Source: a virus. Taken from it: a DNA stretch of 38,326 nt. The position numbers and the translations under genes are program-made. Of the stretch, positions 20,769 to 27,833 are shown piece by piece (within the stretch, counting starts at the first letter, position 1; each line of letters begins with the position of its first letter). A model generated the notes under the pieces. It was not told where the DNA came from. It searched no databases and saw only the letters and a program-made list of their open reading frames with translations. Location of the stretch: the IMG/VR virus record IMGVR_UViG_3300020471_000696, positions 1-38,326 of that record. One strand, given 5' to 3'.

Positions 20769-21261
20769 AAAGAAAATATCCTACATAGATGTATCGAAAC
20801 AAGATGATTGGGCTAGTGTTAATCTATACCTTAATCATAAGTCTAATGGTCAGATGAGGAAAAATGCACACTTAATTAAAACTTATGTTGGTACTCAGGG
20901 TGGTGCTAAATACAAAGTTCATGCAGGCTTTGGTTGGTCAAAGTTAAATAAAAAGAAACAACCTGTAATTGATGAGGTGATGATAAAGGTAAGACCAGAG
21001 AACAGTATGGTCAGTGCGATGGTGAAAGAGAGCATGGTCAGTTTTAACTCAGCTATAAATGATAAGAATACTTTTGCTGACCAGTGCAATGAAATCAGTA
21101 AGGGTGGGTTTTTAGGTATTGTCTGCAATTATTTTTTAGAAAATATGGAAAAGATAGTCGATTACACAAGTGATTTTAGAATATCAACTGAGTTGCAGTT
21201 TGAACCGCAAAATAGATATGGGTCAGTCAATAAGGATTTAGAGAGATTGAATGATGCTTAG
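20758..21261 (+). CDS. Recombination-operon protein of unknown function (167 aa)
   Basis: The 167-residue soluble protein begins MTSEKKISYIDVSKQDDWAS, has KYKVHAGFGWSKLNKKKQPV in the middle, and a helical region rich in Met and Ser (NSMVSAMVKESMVSFNSAIN). It overlaps the DUF6378-like gene by 11 bases and the next gene by 11. I do not recognise it. It may take part in recombination or DNA handling, judged only by operon context. Confidence 0.68.
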   Translation: MTSEKKISYIDVSKQDDWASVNLYLNHKSNGQMRKNAHLIKTYVGTQGGAKYKVHAGFGWSKLNKKKQPVIDEVMIKVRPENSMVSAMVKESMVSFNSAINDKNTFADQCNEISKGGFLGIVCNYFLENMEKIVDYTSDFRISTELQFEPQNRYGSVNKDLERLNDA

Positions 21262-21646
21262 TAGATTACAAAAATTTATAAAATCATTATTTATCAAACA
21301 TGAGGTTATCAACCAACCTCAAGAAACTTACGAGGAAAGTGAGAAAAGATTAAATAAAAAGTACTGGCGTTTATATCCTCACTGGCGATTTATTACTGAC
21401 CTTTTTTTTGAAATGAAACAGTATGACTCTATTGATGTAAAAGAATTACACAAGGCATGGAAAGCAACTGGCGAAAAAGGTAAAAGACAAAGAGAGTTTA
21501 CATATAAAGGCAAAACATGGTTAAGAGTTGCAATTAAAACTTATAGTCGTAGTAAAAAATCATCAGCTTGGGAAGTTTATTTTGAATGTAAGGAAACAGG
21601 CGAGGAAATATATCAATCAATGTCACCTTACATGAGATATTATTGA
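21251..21646 (+). CDS. Unknown basic protein (131 aa)
   Basis: It begins MMLSRLQKFIKSLFIKHEVI (the second Met may be the start), with an amphipathic N-terminal helix, then aromatic segments (KYWRLYPHWRFITDLFFEMK) and a basic, beta-like C-terminus (GKTWLRVAIKTYSRSKKSSA). Highly basic and aromatic. No family is recognised. Confidence 0.65.
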   Translation: MMLSRLQKFIKSLFIKHEVINQPQETYEESEKRLNKKYWRLYPHWRFITDLFFEMKQYDSIDVKELHKAWKATGEKGKRQREFTYKGKTWLRVAIKTYSRSKKSSAWEVYFECKETGEEIYQSMSPYMRYY

Positions 21647-21652
21647 TGCCTA

Positions 21653-22030
21653 ATGACTGATGGTTGGCAAAAATTATTGAATCAAAGTGGATATGAATTA
21701 AATCTTGCAGATATTACCAGTTATAACAAGATGGTTAAGAAAAGAAAGATGGAAAAAGAAAAGAAAAAATACAAGTACAAAGGGTTTGCTTTTGATAGAG
21801 ATGGTTACGATAAATTTAATACTAAATTAAGTGAGTGTTTAAAATTAAGAAATACCCCAATTAAGAAAAAAGCAGATGAGGCAATGAAACTCATGCGTGA
21901 GGGTGGTCTTACTTTTAATATAAAGAAACAACACTTTTTTAATGAGTCTGACTTGCTCGTAGAGATGACTGATGTTTACCTTAAAATATTGCGTAAACAC
22001 GCTGATACAATGCCACCAAAGAGAAGATAA
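21653..22030 (+). CDS. Unknown lysine-rich protein (125 aa)
   Basis: The 125-residue protein has a long lysine-rich helical stretch (NKMVKKRKMEKEKKKYKYKG) followed by FAFDRDGYDKFNTKLSECLK and a basic C-terminus (TMPPKRR). It may bind nucleic acid. Its TAA overlaps the ATG of the zinc-finger gene. No family is recognised. Confidence 0.65.
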   Translation: MTDGWQKLLNQSGYELNLADITSYNKMVKKRKMEKEKKKYKYKGFAFDRDGYDKFNTKLSECLKLRNTPIKKKADEAMKLMREGGLTFNIKKQHFFNESDLLVEMTDVYLKILRKHADTMPPKRR

Positions 22031-22191
22031 TGCCATTTGTAGAGCAGGATAAAATATGTCAAAGATGCGGTGACTCTTTTCGTATTTACTCACCTCAACA
22101 ACTGCAAAAAAAATACTGCAATAATGCGATTTGTTCTGACAAGAATCGGTGGCTTGCATACCAAAGAAAACTACAAAAAAAGACCGCATAA
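22030..22191 (+). CDS. Small zinc-finger protein (53 aa)
   Basis: A 53-codon gene is joined to its upstream neighbour by TAATG. The product has ICQRCGDSF (Cys-x2-Cys) and KYCNNAICSDKNR (Cys-x4-Cys), a four-cysteine treble-clef or zinc-ribbon pattern of a type common in small phage DNA-binding or HNH-related proteins. No HNH catalytic residues are seen. It is the last gene before the 203-base gap with the 22.3-kb promoter. Confidence 0.75.
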   Translation: MPFVEQDKICQRCGDSFRIYSPQQLQKKYCNNAICSDKNRWLAYQRKLQKKTA

Positions 22192-22314
22192 AGCCTATTT
22201 TGACAGGGTGACAAATATTTTTTTTGAATCAATAAACTTTTAAAAAAAACCTACTATTTTAGCCATTTTTTTACCTAATTATCAAGCCAAACAAAAATAA
22301 AAGATTTGTGCCTA

Positions 22315-22343
22315 TTGACAATGTGTAGCCAAATAACTATATT
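22315..22343 (+). promoter_or_regulatory. Strong sigma70 promoter for the integrase operon
   Basis: A consensus TTGACA (22315-22320), a 17-base spacer and TATATT (22338-22343) lie upstream of four genes ending in the integrase. The spacer carries the 15-base element 22324-22338 and the start region carries its shorter copy at 22347-22355. The remaining sequence 22192-22314 is AT-rich and shows no gene. Confidence 0.8.
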
Positions 22344-22355
22344 AATTGTAGCCAA
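22324..22355. promoter_or_regulatory. Candidate operators, copies 2 and 3
   Basis: TGTAGCCAAATAACT at 22324-22338 is identical to 18138-18152; TGTAGCCAA recurs at 22347-22355, 23 bases on. One covers the promoter spacer and the first base of the -10, the other lies at the expected transcription start. Adjacent sites on one face of the DNA are typical of cooperative repressor binding. Confidence 0.6.
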
Positions 22356-22394
22356 TGACAATTAAGTGATTGGCATAACTGAAAGGTAAAAAAT

Positions 22395-22754
22395 ATGAAT
22401 AAAGCAGAAAAATTTTGGAATGATAACCAAAATATCGTTGAGAAAGGTGAGAGTATTTTTCGCAAGTTTCACGATGAATTTATAACACCAAAAGCAAGGC
22501 AAGCAATGAACAAAGATGCAGATGTTTGCATACATTGTGGCAAAACTCATGGCAACTTAAATGGTTCTGTTGAGGTTGATTTAGATGATAATAATAATTC
22601 ATCTTATCACAAAGATTTTACAGATAGTGTCACTGGTTACATGGCTATGGGTAAGCATTGCATGAAAAATTTAGGAATATGGAAAGATGCAAAAGCATAC
22701 ATAGACCTTAGAAAAAAATACGAACAATTAAAAAAAGATGAGGTGGTGGCGTAA
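22395..22754 (+). CDS. Phage protein with Cys/His metal-binding motif (119 aa)
   Basis: The helical N-terminus (MNKAEKFWNDNQNIVEKGES) leads to VCIHCGKTHG (Cys-x2-Cys-x4-His), an acidic loop (VEVDLDDNNNSS), then GYMAMGKHCMKNLG with another His-Cys, so a zinc site is likely. GAAAGG lies 8 bases before the ATG. It is the first gene after the 22.3-kb promoter. The stop codon sits in the loop of the stem-loop at 22745-22760. Function unknown. Confidence 0.72.
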   Translation: MNKAEKFWNDNQNIVEKGESIFRKFHDEFITPKARQAMNKDADVCIHCGKTHGNLNGSVEVDLDDNNNSSYHKDFTDSVTGYMAMGKHCMKNLGIWKDAKAYIDLRKKYEQLKKDEVVA

Positions 22755-22760
22755 GCCACC
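22745..22760 (+). promoter_or_regulatory. GTAA-tetraloop stem-loop overlapping a stop codon
   Basis: GGTGGC-GTAA-GCCACC: a 6-bp stem whose loop holds the TAA of the 119-aa gene, followed by AGGAAAGG and the ATG of the next gene. Terminating ribosomes would melt it, which could link translation of the two genes. Confidence 0.85.
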
Positions 22761-22781
22761 CCTCAGGAAAGGAAAAAAAAT

Positions 22782-23078
22782 ATGATTACTTTTGATTACG
22801 AATTTTACAAAAAGAAAAAGTCAGATGGTGAGGTTGTAGAGTACAAAGAACATAAATGTAATGAATTTGATACGTTTGCAGATGTTTTTGATTTTGTAAA
22901 AGTAAAACACTTTATGAAAGATAAATACGCAACTGGTGACTTTTATTATTCTGTTACTGTTACTAGCAGAAAATATCAATTTGATAAGAACAGTGGTTCA
23001 AAAAATTGGTTTCCTGATATTACAAAAGAACGAATTTACATAAATAATAATGAGATACAGGTGGCTAAATATGTTTAA
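22782..23078 (+). CDS. Early protein of unknown function (98 aa)
   Basis: The 98-residue protein has a charged N-terminus (MITFDYEFYKKKKSDGEVVE), an aromatic middle (DTFADVFDFVKVKHFMKDKY) and a beta-rich C-terminus (YYSVTVTSRKYQFDKN). AGGAAAGG lies at good spacing before the ATG, right behind a GTAA stem-loop. No family is recognised. Confidence 0.68.
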   Translation: MITFDYEFYKKKKSDGEVVEYKEHKCNEFDTFADVFDFVKVKHFMKDKYATGDFYYSVTVTSRKYQFDKNSGSKNWFPDITKERIYINNNEIQVAKYV

Positions 23079-23096
23079 TAAAAATATAAGATACAA

Positions 23097-23118
23097 AAGG
23101 GTGGCGTAAGCCACCCTT
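23097..23118 (+). promoter_or_regulatory. GTAA-tetraloop stem-loop ahead of the 83-aa gene
   Basis: AAGGGTGGC-GTAA-GCCACCCTT, a 9-bp stem in the 59-base gap between genes, followed by AAGAAAGGA and ATG. It shares its 16-base core with the elements at 17736 and 22745. Confidence 0.88.
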
Positions 23119-23137
23119 CAAGAAAGGATATATACAA

Positions 23138-23389
23138 ATGAGCAATGTAAAGATGATAAAAGACTTACAAAATTTCCATCAAGACATCATAAAAAAGCAA
23201 ACTGAAATGTCTAAAATGTTTGCCTCGTCTATGAAAAAGGCAATGTGTAACTATATGGGTAGGCAAGTTGAACAAGATATTTTTAACAAACTTACAGATG
23301 GTGAAACAATAACTATAGATAACTTACATAAATTAATAAATGTGAGCATTGATATGGTAATTAATAAAATTGATAATGAGGATTTATGA
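23138..23389 (+). CDS. Small helical protein coupled to the integrase gene (83 aa)
   Basis: The 83-residue, all-helical, Met- and Lys-rich protein (MSNVKMIKDLQNFHQDIIKK) has an acidic end (NKIDNEDL). Its stop overlaps the integrase ATG (ATGATGG). A gene in this position often encodes a recombination directionality factor (excisionase), but the sequence shows no helix-turn-helix, so that remains a guess. Confidence 0.68.
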   Translation: MSNVKMIKDLQNFHQDIIKKQTEMSKMFASSMKKAMCNYMGRQVEQDIFNKLTDGETITIDNLHKLINVSIDMVINKIDNEDL

Positions 23390-24684
23390 TGGATAACGAG
23401 GCAACAATAATAACTCAATATCAAAAACTTGGCGGTAAGATAGCAATACATAAAGATAAGTGGCACGCTGAACATAGGGATATTGAGGATAAGAGGGTAA
23501 GATTAAATCTTGCTACAAAAGAAAAGTTAGTAAAAAAGATTGGTGAGATAATTAATAATCATGTCAATGGCAATAAACAAATTAAAGAGGACATAAAAAA
23601 CACAAATGCTTTATCTGCATTAATTGATAGACAAGATTATTTTATGGAGCAAAGAGATAATGCAAAGTTAGAAAAGCATAAAAAAACATATACTAGGAAA
23701 ATGAATGATTGCAAAAGACTAGCCAAGTACATAAGAGAGCATGGCGGTTATCTTGGTACTAAGTATTTAAGACAATGGGATTGGCAAGACGCTCATTTGT
23801 TAGTTCAGGTTATTAATAAAGGCACTCGAAAAGCATCAGCAAATAGTCGTAAAAAATGTTTTTATGAAATGCAGGAATGTTTTAACAAAGGTTTAGTTGA
23901 TGGTTATATCGGTGGTACAACTAATTTACTGACTGAGTATAGAAAAGCCAACCCTGTTGATGAGTTTACATCTGACCCAAATAAAAGAAAAAACCAACTT
24001 AACCGATTGATGAGAGTATGGGATATTCAATTTATGAAAAAATATATTGAGTCAATTAATGACCCAATATTTAAAATGGCTAATAGGTTTGAGGCATATT
24101 CTGCATTGCGTGTCAGTGAGTTGTTTGCATTGAGAAAGTCAGATGTTGTAATTAAGAGCAATGAACCTAGTTATGTTATTGTCAGAGGTCAGCTTACAAA
24201 TACTGGTGATTGGATTGAGGAAAATAAAACATTAGCAGGTCATTATAGAACAGTTACTATTGGCACTGGTTTAGCAAAAGATTTACAAACATATATGCAA
24301 GATGTGTTAGATAATCCGCATTATAAAAAAGATGCACTGATTGGAAAAGATGCTGATGATAAGCCTGTATATGGTGGGGATTTATTATTTCCTCAGGTCA
24401 AGGATAATACAATGAAAGGATATGGATATAACACTCTAAATAAGAAATTTAAGAGGTATATGGTGGGTGAGTTTGCTATGCCAGAAAATTTGTTAGTTCA
24501 TTTTTTCAGACATTGGGTTACTACGATGTGGGCTAGGCATAAAATATATGATGTAAATGAGGCGTGTTATATGTTGGGTCATAATAGCATTAAGACCACG
24601 CAAAGCATATATACAACGATTATGTCTAATAGAAACTATGAGGGTATAGACAAGGATTTATTTTTAGAAAATTATTACTACTAA
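23386..24684 (+). CDS. int: Tyrosine site-specific recombinase (integrase, 432 aa)
   Basis: The C-terminal catalytic domain has R242 in SALRVSELFALR, the H372-x-x-R375 box in HFFRHWVTT, H399 in MLGHNS and the nucleophile Y409 in TQSIYTTIM. This is the full active-site series apart from the lysine, which I cannot place. The N-terminal 220 residues contain an arm-binding/core-binding-like helical region rich in Lys. It should catalyse integration of the phage genome into a host site, which makes the phage probably temperate. No tRNA fragment or obvious attP core was found nearby. The gene ends in a 4-base overlap with the convergent minus-strand gene. Confidence 0.92.
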   Translation: MMDNEATIITQYQKLGGKIAIHKDKWHAEHRDIEDKRVRLNLATKEKLVKKIGEIINNHVNGNKQIKEDIKNTNALSALIDRQDYFMEQRDNAKLEKHKKTYTRKMNDCKRLAKYIREHGGYLGTKYLRQWDWQDAHLLVQVINKGTRKASANSRKKCFYEMQECFNKGLVDGYIGGTTNLLTEYRKANPVDEFTSDPNKRKNQLNRLMRVWDIQFMKKYIESINDPIFKMANRFEAYSALRVSELFALRKSDVVIKSNEPSYVIVRGQLTNTGDWIEENKTLAGHYRTVTIGTGLAKDLQTYMQDVLDNPHYKKDALIGKDADDKPVYGGDLLFPQVKDNTMKGYGYNTLNKKFKRYMVGEFAMPENLLVHFFRHWVTTMWARHKIYDVNEACYMLGHNSIKTTQSIYTTIMSNRNYEGIDKDLFLENYYY

Positions 24685-24962
24685 AGATTATCTAATAAAT
24701 CGTCTAAAGGGTTATCTGGTAAACCAAGTTTCTTTTTTCTCTTAGACTCTTCATCAGCTTTCTCTTGCTTGCAAAGTATCTCAAAGCAATTTTTAGTTGG
24801 TGAGTGATGTATGAGTTTCTTAGTAATTTCTGGAAACCATGTCTCTCTTACAACAAAACCCTCTCGCCTTATGACATCTTTCTTGCATACAGGGCAAGTA
24901 GCAATGACATCACCGCCTTGATGTTTCTTGCTATATGGGTGGTACTTAGTCTTGCGAGTCAG
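24681..24962 (-). CDS. Cysteine-motif protein with non-ATG start (93 aa)
   Basis: An open frame of 94 codons runs from the end of the holin gene to a TAG that overlaps the integrase stop by 3 bases. No ATG, GTG or TTG is available; the most upstream start is CTG at 24962-24960, so start and translation are uncertain. The product carries TCPVCKKDVIRREGF, then WFPEITKKLIHHSPTKNC and LCKQ, a Cys-x2-Cys plus later Cys/His set that could bind zinc, and an Asp/Leu-rich end (NPLDDLLDNL). The coherent motif set argues for a real gene, perhaps initiated by coupling to the holin gene. Confidence 0.5.
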   Translation of the reverse strand: MTRKTKYHPYSKKHQGGDVIATCPVCKKDVIRREGFVVRETWFPEITKKLIHHSPTKNCFEILCKQEKADEESKRKKKLGLPDNPLDDLLDNL

Positions 24963-24963
24963 A

Positions 24964-25377
24964 CTATTTTTTACCTTTTATATTATTTAAGGTAGATAAT
25001 CCAAAACTGCCTGAGTAAACAATTAAAACTGCCCACCAAAACTCTGTAGGTGCATTACGCAAAATTTCCATACCCTTTTCCATGTATGGTTGAGTAAAAG
25101 GTAAAAACATGGCGATGAATATTGCAGTTACTTTAATAGTTAAAATCTCGTCTTTAATTGAGTGTTGTTGTTGTCTAACTTGTTCTATAGAAACATTTTG
25201 CTCTGCCTCTATCTCTTTCGCTCTAATTATCTTTTTCTTCTCAATGCTATGTTCTATGCCACCGACTATTTTGTCGCTTGCAATTTTCACTAAAGGATTA
25301 CTAATGAGTGGTTTAGCAATACCTAACAATGGTTTTGCTACACCTATGATTTTTGGTAATAACATTAATGGGTTCAT
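24964..25377 (-). CDS. Holin, GTA 3TM-like family (137 aa)
   Basis: The N-terminal hydrophobic, Pro-rich part (LLPKIIGVAKPLLGIAKPLI) is followed by a charged helix (EHSIEKKKIIRAKEIEAEQN), then HSIKDEILTIKVTAIFIAMF and a last membrane segment FWWAVLIVYSGSFGLST. The KDE before the second membrane helix, and the PTEFWW end, resemble the holin family of gene-transfer agents (GTA_holin_3TM). It should perforate the inner membrane to release the endolysin encoded two genes upstream. It lies last in the lysis cluster. Confidence 0.75.
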   Translation of the reverse strand: MNPLMLLPKIIGVAKPLLGIAKPLISNPLVKIASDKIVGGIEHSIEKKKIIRAKEIEAEQNVSIEQVRQQQHSIKDEILTIKVTAIFIAMFLPFTQPYMEKGMEILRNAPTEFWWAVLIVYSGSFGLSTLNNIKGKK

Positions 25378-25607
25378 ACCTCGTCACCTTTCAAAATTTG
25401 GCAAGTAAACTTTATGCCTTTTAAGTTTTCATCTGTTTGTTCAAAAATATGTATTAAATCGTGTGCTAAATTCATTCTTTGCTCGTCTAAAAATTCGTTG
25501 CAACTATCTTCGTTGTTGAATGTTACTTTTTGATAGTGGGATTCGTATGCAGGTATATCTGTAAAGGTTAGCAATACTGCAATTACCCATAAGTTTAATA
25601 ACTCCAT
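25374..25607 (-). CDS. Small secreted or membrane-anchored lysis-cluster protein (77 aa)
   Basis: The N-terminal hydrophobic segment (MELLNLWVIAVLLTFTDIPA) looks like a signal peptide or anchor, followed by a polar domain with two cysteines (SCNEFLDEQR and FTCQIL). Its position between endolysin and holin, with overlaps on both sides, would suit a spanin component, though no lipobox is present. It shares its layout with the 86-aa product at 34026-34286. Confidence 0.62.
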   Translation of the reverse strand: MELLNLWVIAVLLTFTDIPAYESHYQKVTFNNEDSCNEFLDEQRMNLAHDLIHIFEQTDENLKGIKFTCQILKGDEV

Positions 25608-26053
25608 ATTGTAGGTCTGTTAAATCCATCAGATGCATTACAAGTATCTAAATGTATAAAACGACCATTGCCTTTTTGTGCAACTCCGATACCTGTAAAG
25701 ATACCCATATCCATTGCAGTTTTAAGCAAGATAAAGGCTCTCTCTCTGTCTAACCCAATATCAATCGCTTTACCTGTTGCGTGACTACCTGCTTTACCAC
25801 CAAATGTAATTTTTTTCTTTTCGATTGGGTGGGTGTTTTCTAAATCGTTAGGGTCAGCGTGCCTGTAATAGCTTGTAACAGGAAAACCAAAACCGCATTT
25901 TTCTCTAAGACTAACTAAGGAGTCCATAAATCTCTCGTCATAGCCTAGTATATTGCTATGTTTGCATACCATTTCCTCAATAGTAAAATATGGATAATCC
26001 CACCTATCTACAAAAGAGATTGGGTCTTGTATCTGTATTAAATCTTCATTCAT
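25595..26053 (-). CDS. Endolysin, M15-type peptidase (152 aa)
   Basis: FTIEEMVCKHSNI and LVSLREKCGFGFPVTSYYRH match the start of Peptidase_M15_3 domains. The zinc ligands are expected at H91 and D98 in GSHATGKAIDIG, and H134 in RFIHLD. Such enzymes cut peptide bridges of peptidoglycan (LD-carboxypeptidase or endopeptidase). No signal peptide, so it depends on the holin. It is in the lysis cluster and its start overlaps the upstream nuclease gene's end. Confidence 0.88.
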   Translation of the reverse strand: MNEDLIQIQDPISFVDRWDYPYFTIEEMVCKHSNILGYDERFMDSLVSLREKCGFGFPVTSYYRHADPNDLENTHPIEKKKITFGGKAGSHATGKAIDIGLDRERAFILLKTAMDMGIFTGIGVAQKGNGRFIHLDTCNASDGFNRPTIWSY

Positions 26054-26381
26054 TATTTTTCCTTTTAGTTGTTTCTCTTACAGTGCCATCTTTCATGACA
26101 TAGATTAGTTCAATGCCTAATTTTTTTTGTTTTGCAGTAGCAACACGATGTATTAATCTCATACCGCCATTGCCTTGTTTGTTAGCACGATTAAACAACC
26201 ATCGTGTGCCACCAAACTTAATATCGTATTTTCTTACATCACCAGTTTTGGTGTTCAATGTCATAAAATCACAAAGACCAACACCCCTAAGGCATGGAAA
26301 AACTAAAATATCTTTTTTTGTTGCAAAATGAGCGAATACCATTTGCTCCGCCCATAGTCCTTTTTGGTGTATTGTTGTCAA
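26046..26381 (-). CDS. PD-(D/E)XK endonuclease-like protein with TTG start (111 aa)
   Basis: I choose TTG at 26381 because GAAAGG lies 9 bases before it; a longer TTG-started frame would include the ribosome-binding site. E12 in KGLWAEQMVF, D38 in GLCDFMTLN and D53-I-K55 in KYDIKFGG form the PD-(D/E)XK catalytic set, with a following RWLFNRANKQGNGGMRLIHR basic region. It may resolve branched DNA before packaging or degrade host DNA. It sits unusually in the lysis cluster, overlapping the endolysin gene by 8 bases. Confidence 0.68.
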   Translation of the reverse strand: MTTIHQKGLWAEQMVFAHFATKKDILVFPCLRGVGLCDFMTLNTKTGDVRKYDIKFGGTRWLFNRANKQGNGGMRLIHRVATAKQKKLGIELIYVMKDGTVRETTKRKNNE

Positions 26382-26492
26382 AATGACATACCTTTCAGTT
26401 TGTGAAAGCAAAAAAAATTATTATATAAGTGATTATGAAATCACCTCATCTAAGAATCTTTACTGTACTTGGTTGTTTTTATGCGTGCTTGG

Positions 26493-26732
26493 TTATTGCA
26501 TACCTAAATAGCTGAGTATGAAATTTTGAGCCTCATCTACAAACATAATTATAATCAAAACACCTATAGCCAAAGACCATTTCCAAAGTAAATTTGTGCT
26601 TTTTTCAATGTGAAATAAATGATTTGTTTTTAAATGGGTTATGTCCTTTTCCATGAGTTTCTGACTTGTCCTAAGTTCGTGAACATCATGCTCAATATGG
26701 TCTAATTTTTCTAATATTTTCTTTTGTGTCAT
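26493..26732 (-). CDS. Coiled-coil protein with C-terminal membrane span (79 aa)
   Basis: Residues 1-45 form a charged heptad-like helix (MTQKKILEKLDHIEHDVHEL), followed by one transmembrane span (WKWSLAIGVLIIIMFVDEAQ, about residues 50-68). It lies at the start of the lysis cluster right after the collar genes. It could be a holin, antiholin or spanin-like component; sequence alone does not decide. The 111-base gap downstream (26382-26492) contains a weak hairpin (26429-26444) and no gene. Confidence 0.62.
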   Translation of the reverse strand: MTQKKILEKLDHIEHDVHELRTSQKLMEKDITHLKTNHLFHIEKSTNLLWKWSLAIGVLIIIMFVDEAQNFILSYLGMQ

Positions 26733-27832
26733 GTTTTAATTATGTAGCTTAACGCAATGTATGGGTTGATAATTGATGCACTGTTGCCTGTAAATGTAGG
26801 CGTATTGATAGAGCCTGATGGTGTAACACTGTTACCACTAAATGAGCCAGATGCACCATGATTATGACCACCGCTACCACCAACAGATTGAGATGGTGAT
26901 TGGTTTGCTTGACTAGATACACCAAAAGATACATAGTCGTTGTTACCTGCACCACCATTAGAGTTTGTTGTTTTTGTCAATGCTCCATTAGCTGAAACTT
27001 GATTAGGAAAGCCATTACCGCTACTCAATGTAAAGTGAGAGTGACTCGGTATTTGTGATAGTGTTAATGTGTGATTGCTTACGCTAATTGATACAGAGCC
27101 AGATGGTGTAAATGAATTACCACTAAAAGTAAGTGCTGAGTTTGTACCTGATGGCGTTATGCTTGATGCTCCACCAGTACCACCTAAAGTATTGTATGTT
27201 GAACCTTTACCAATTACAAACTTGTCTGCTAGGTTAGGCAAGTAAAACTGAGTAGCGGTAGCAGTTCCATAAGTATTACCAAGAGCAGAAAACAAAGCAG
27301 GATAATCAACCTTATTTACTAAACTACCATCAGCTAATAAAAATCCATTAGGTAAGGCACTTTGAGTCCAAATAATTACGCCACCAACAGGTATATTAGT
27401 AGGTGCAGATGTGTTGATTGCCGATGTAATACCTAACATTGTCGATGTAATCGTACCTGAACCAATAGAACCTGAATCCCAACCAACAGTAATAGTGGTT
27501 GTTGGGCTTACATAAGCTGAACCTGTAATTGTTCCATATAAAGTTGTACCAGTGCCATCAATTAGTTTTATTCTTCTACCTGCATGATATTGAACAGTAA
27601 CATCAGCAGTTATAGATATTTGTGTACCACTGACTCTTGTAGGATTGACAGCAGTTTGACCATCACCAACCTCAATCCATTCTGCATTTAAATACCAGTC
27701 CTTTGTGTCTTTCATCATCTGACGCAACGAGTCATTAATCGCTGATGGTGGCATACCCTCAACTGCTGAACCAGTTGCTAATACAGTGCCATTGAGTGAT
27801 GCAGTTGTTCTATAATTTTTAATTCCAGTCAT
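26729..27832 (-). CDS. Tail collar-domain fibre protein, paralog 2 (367 aa)
   Basis: A phage tail collar domain is visible: GGVIIWTQSALPNGFLLADG (about residues 148-167), DYPALFSALGNTYGTATATQ, then FYLPNLADKFVIGKG. The N-terminus (SAVEGMPPSAINDSLRQMMK) matches that of its neighbour. The C-terminus is a Gly/Ser/Asn repeat region with SGNSFTPSGSVS-like units ending NPYIALSYIIKT. Such proteins are tail fibres or collar-attached adhesins. Adjacent to paralog 1 with a one-base gap. Confidence 0.85.
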   Translation of the reverse strand: MTGIKNYRTTASLNGTVLATGSAVEGMPPSAINDSLRQMMKDTKDWYLNAEWIEVGDGQTAVNPTRVSGTQISITADVTVQYHAGRRIKLIDGTGTTLYGTITGSAYVSPTTTITVGWDSGSIGSGTITSTMLGITSAINTSAPTNIPVGGVIIWTQSALPNGFLLADGSLVNKVDYPALFSALGNTYGTATATQFYLPNLADKFVIGKGSTYNTLGGTGGASSITPSGTNSALTFSGNSFTPSGSVSISVSNHTLTLSQIPSHSHFTLSSGNGFPNQVSANGALTKTTNSNGGAGNNDYVSFGVSSQANQSPSQSVGGSGGHNHGASGSFSGNSVTPSGSINTPTFTGNSASIINPYIALSYIIKT

Positions 27833-27833
27833 A

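Noticed and set aside
22192-22314. Additional small gene in the gap before the 22.3-kb promoter
   Set aside because: The sequence is AT-rich with runs of T and A and frequent stops in all frames.
23097-23118. CRISPR-like repeat from the recurring stem-loops
   Set aside because: Copies are kilobases apart, have no regular spacers and sit at gene junctions ahead of ribosome-binding sites.
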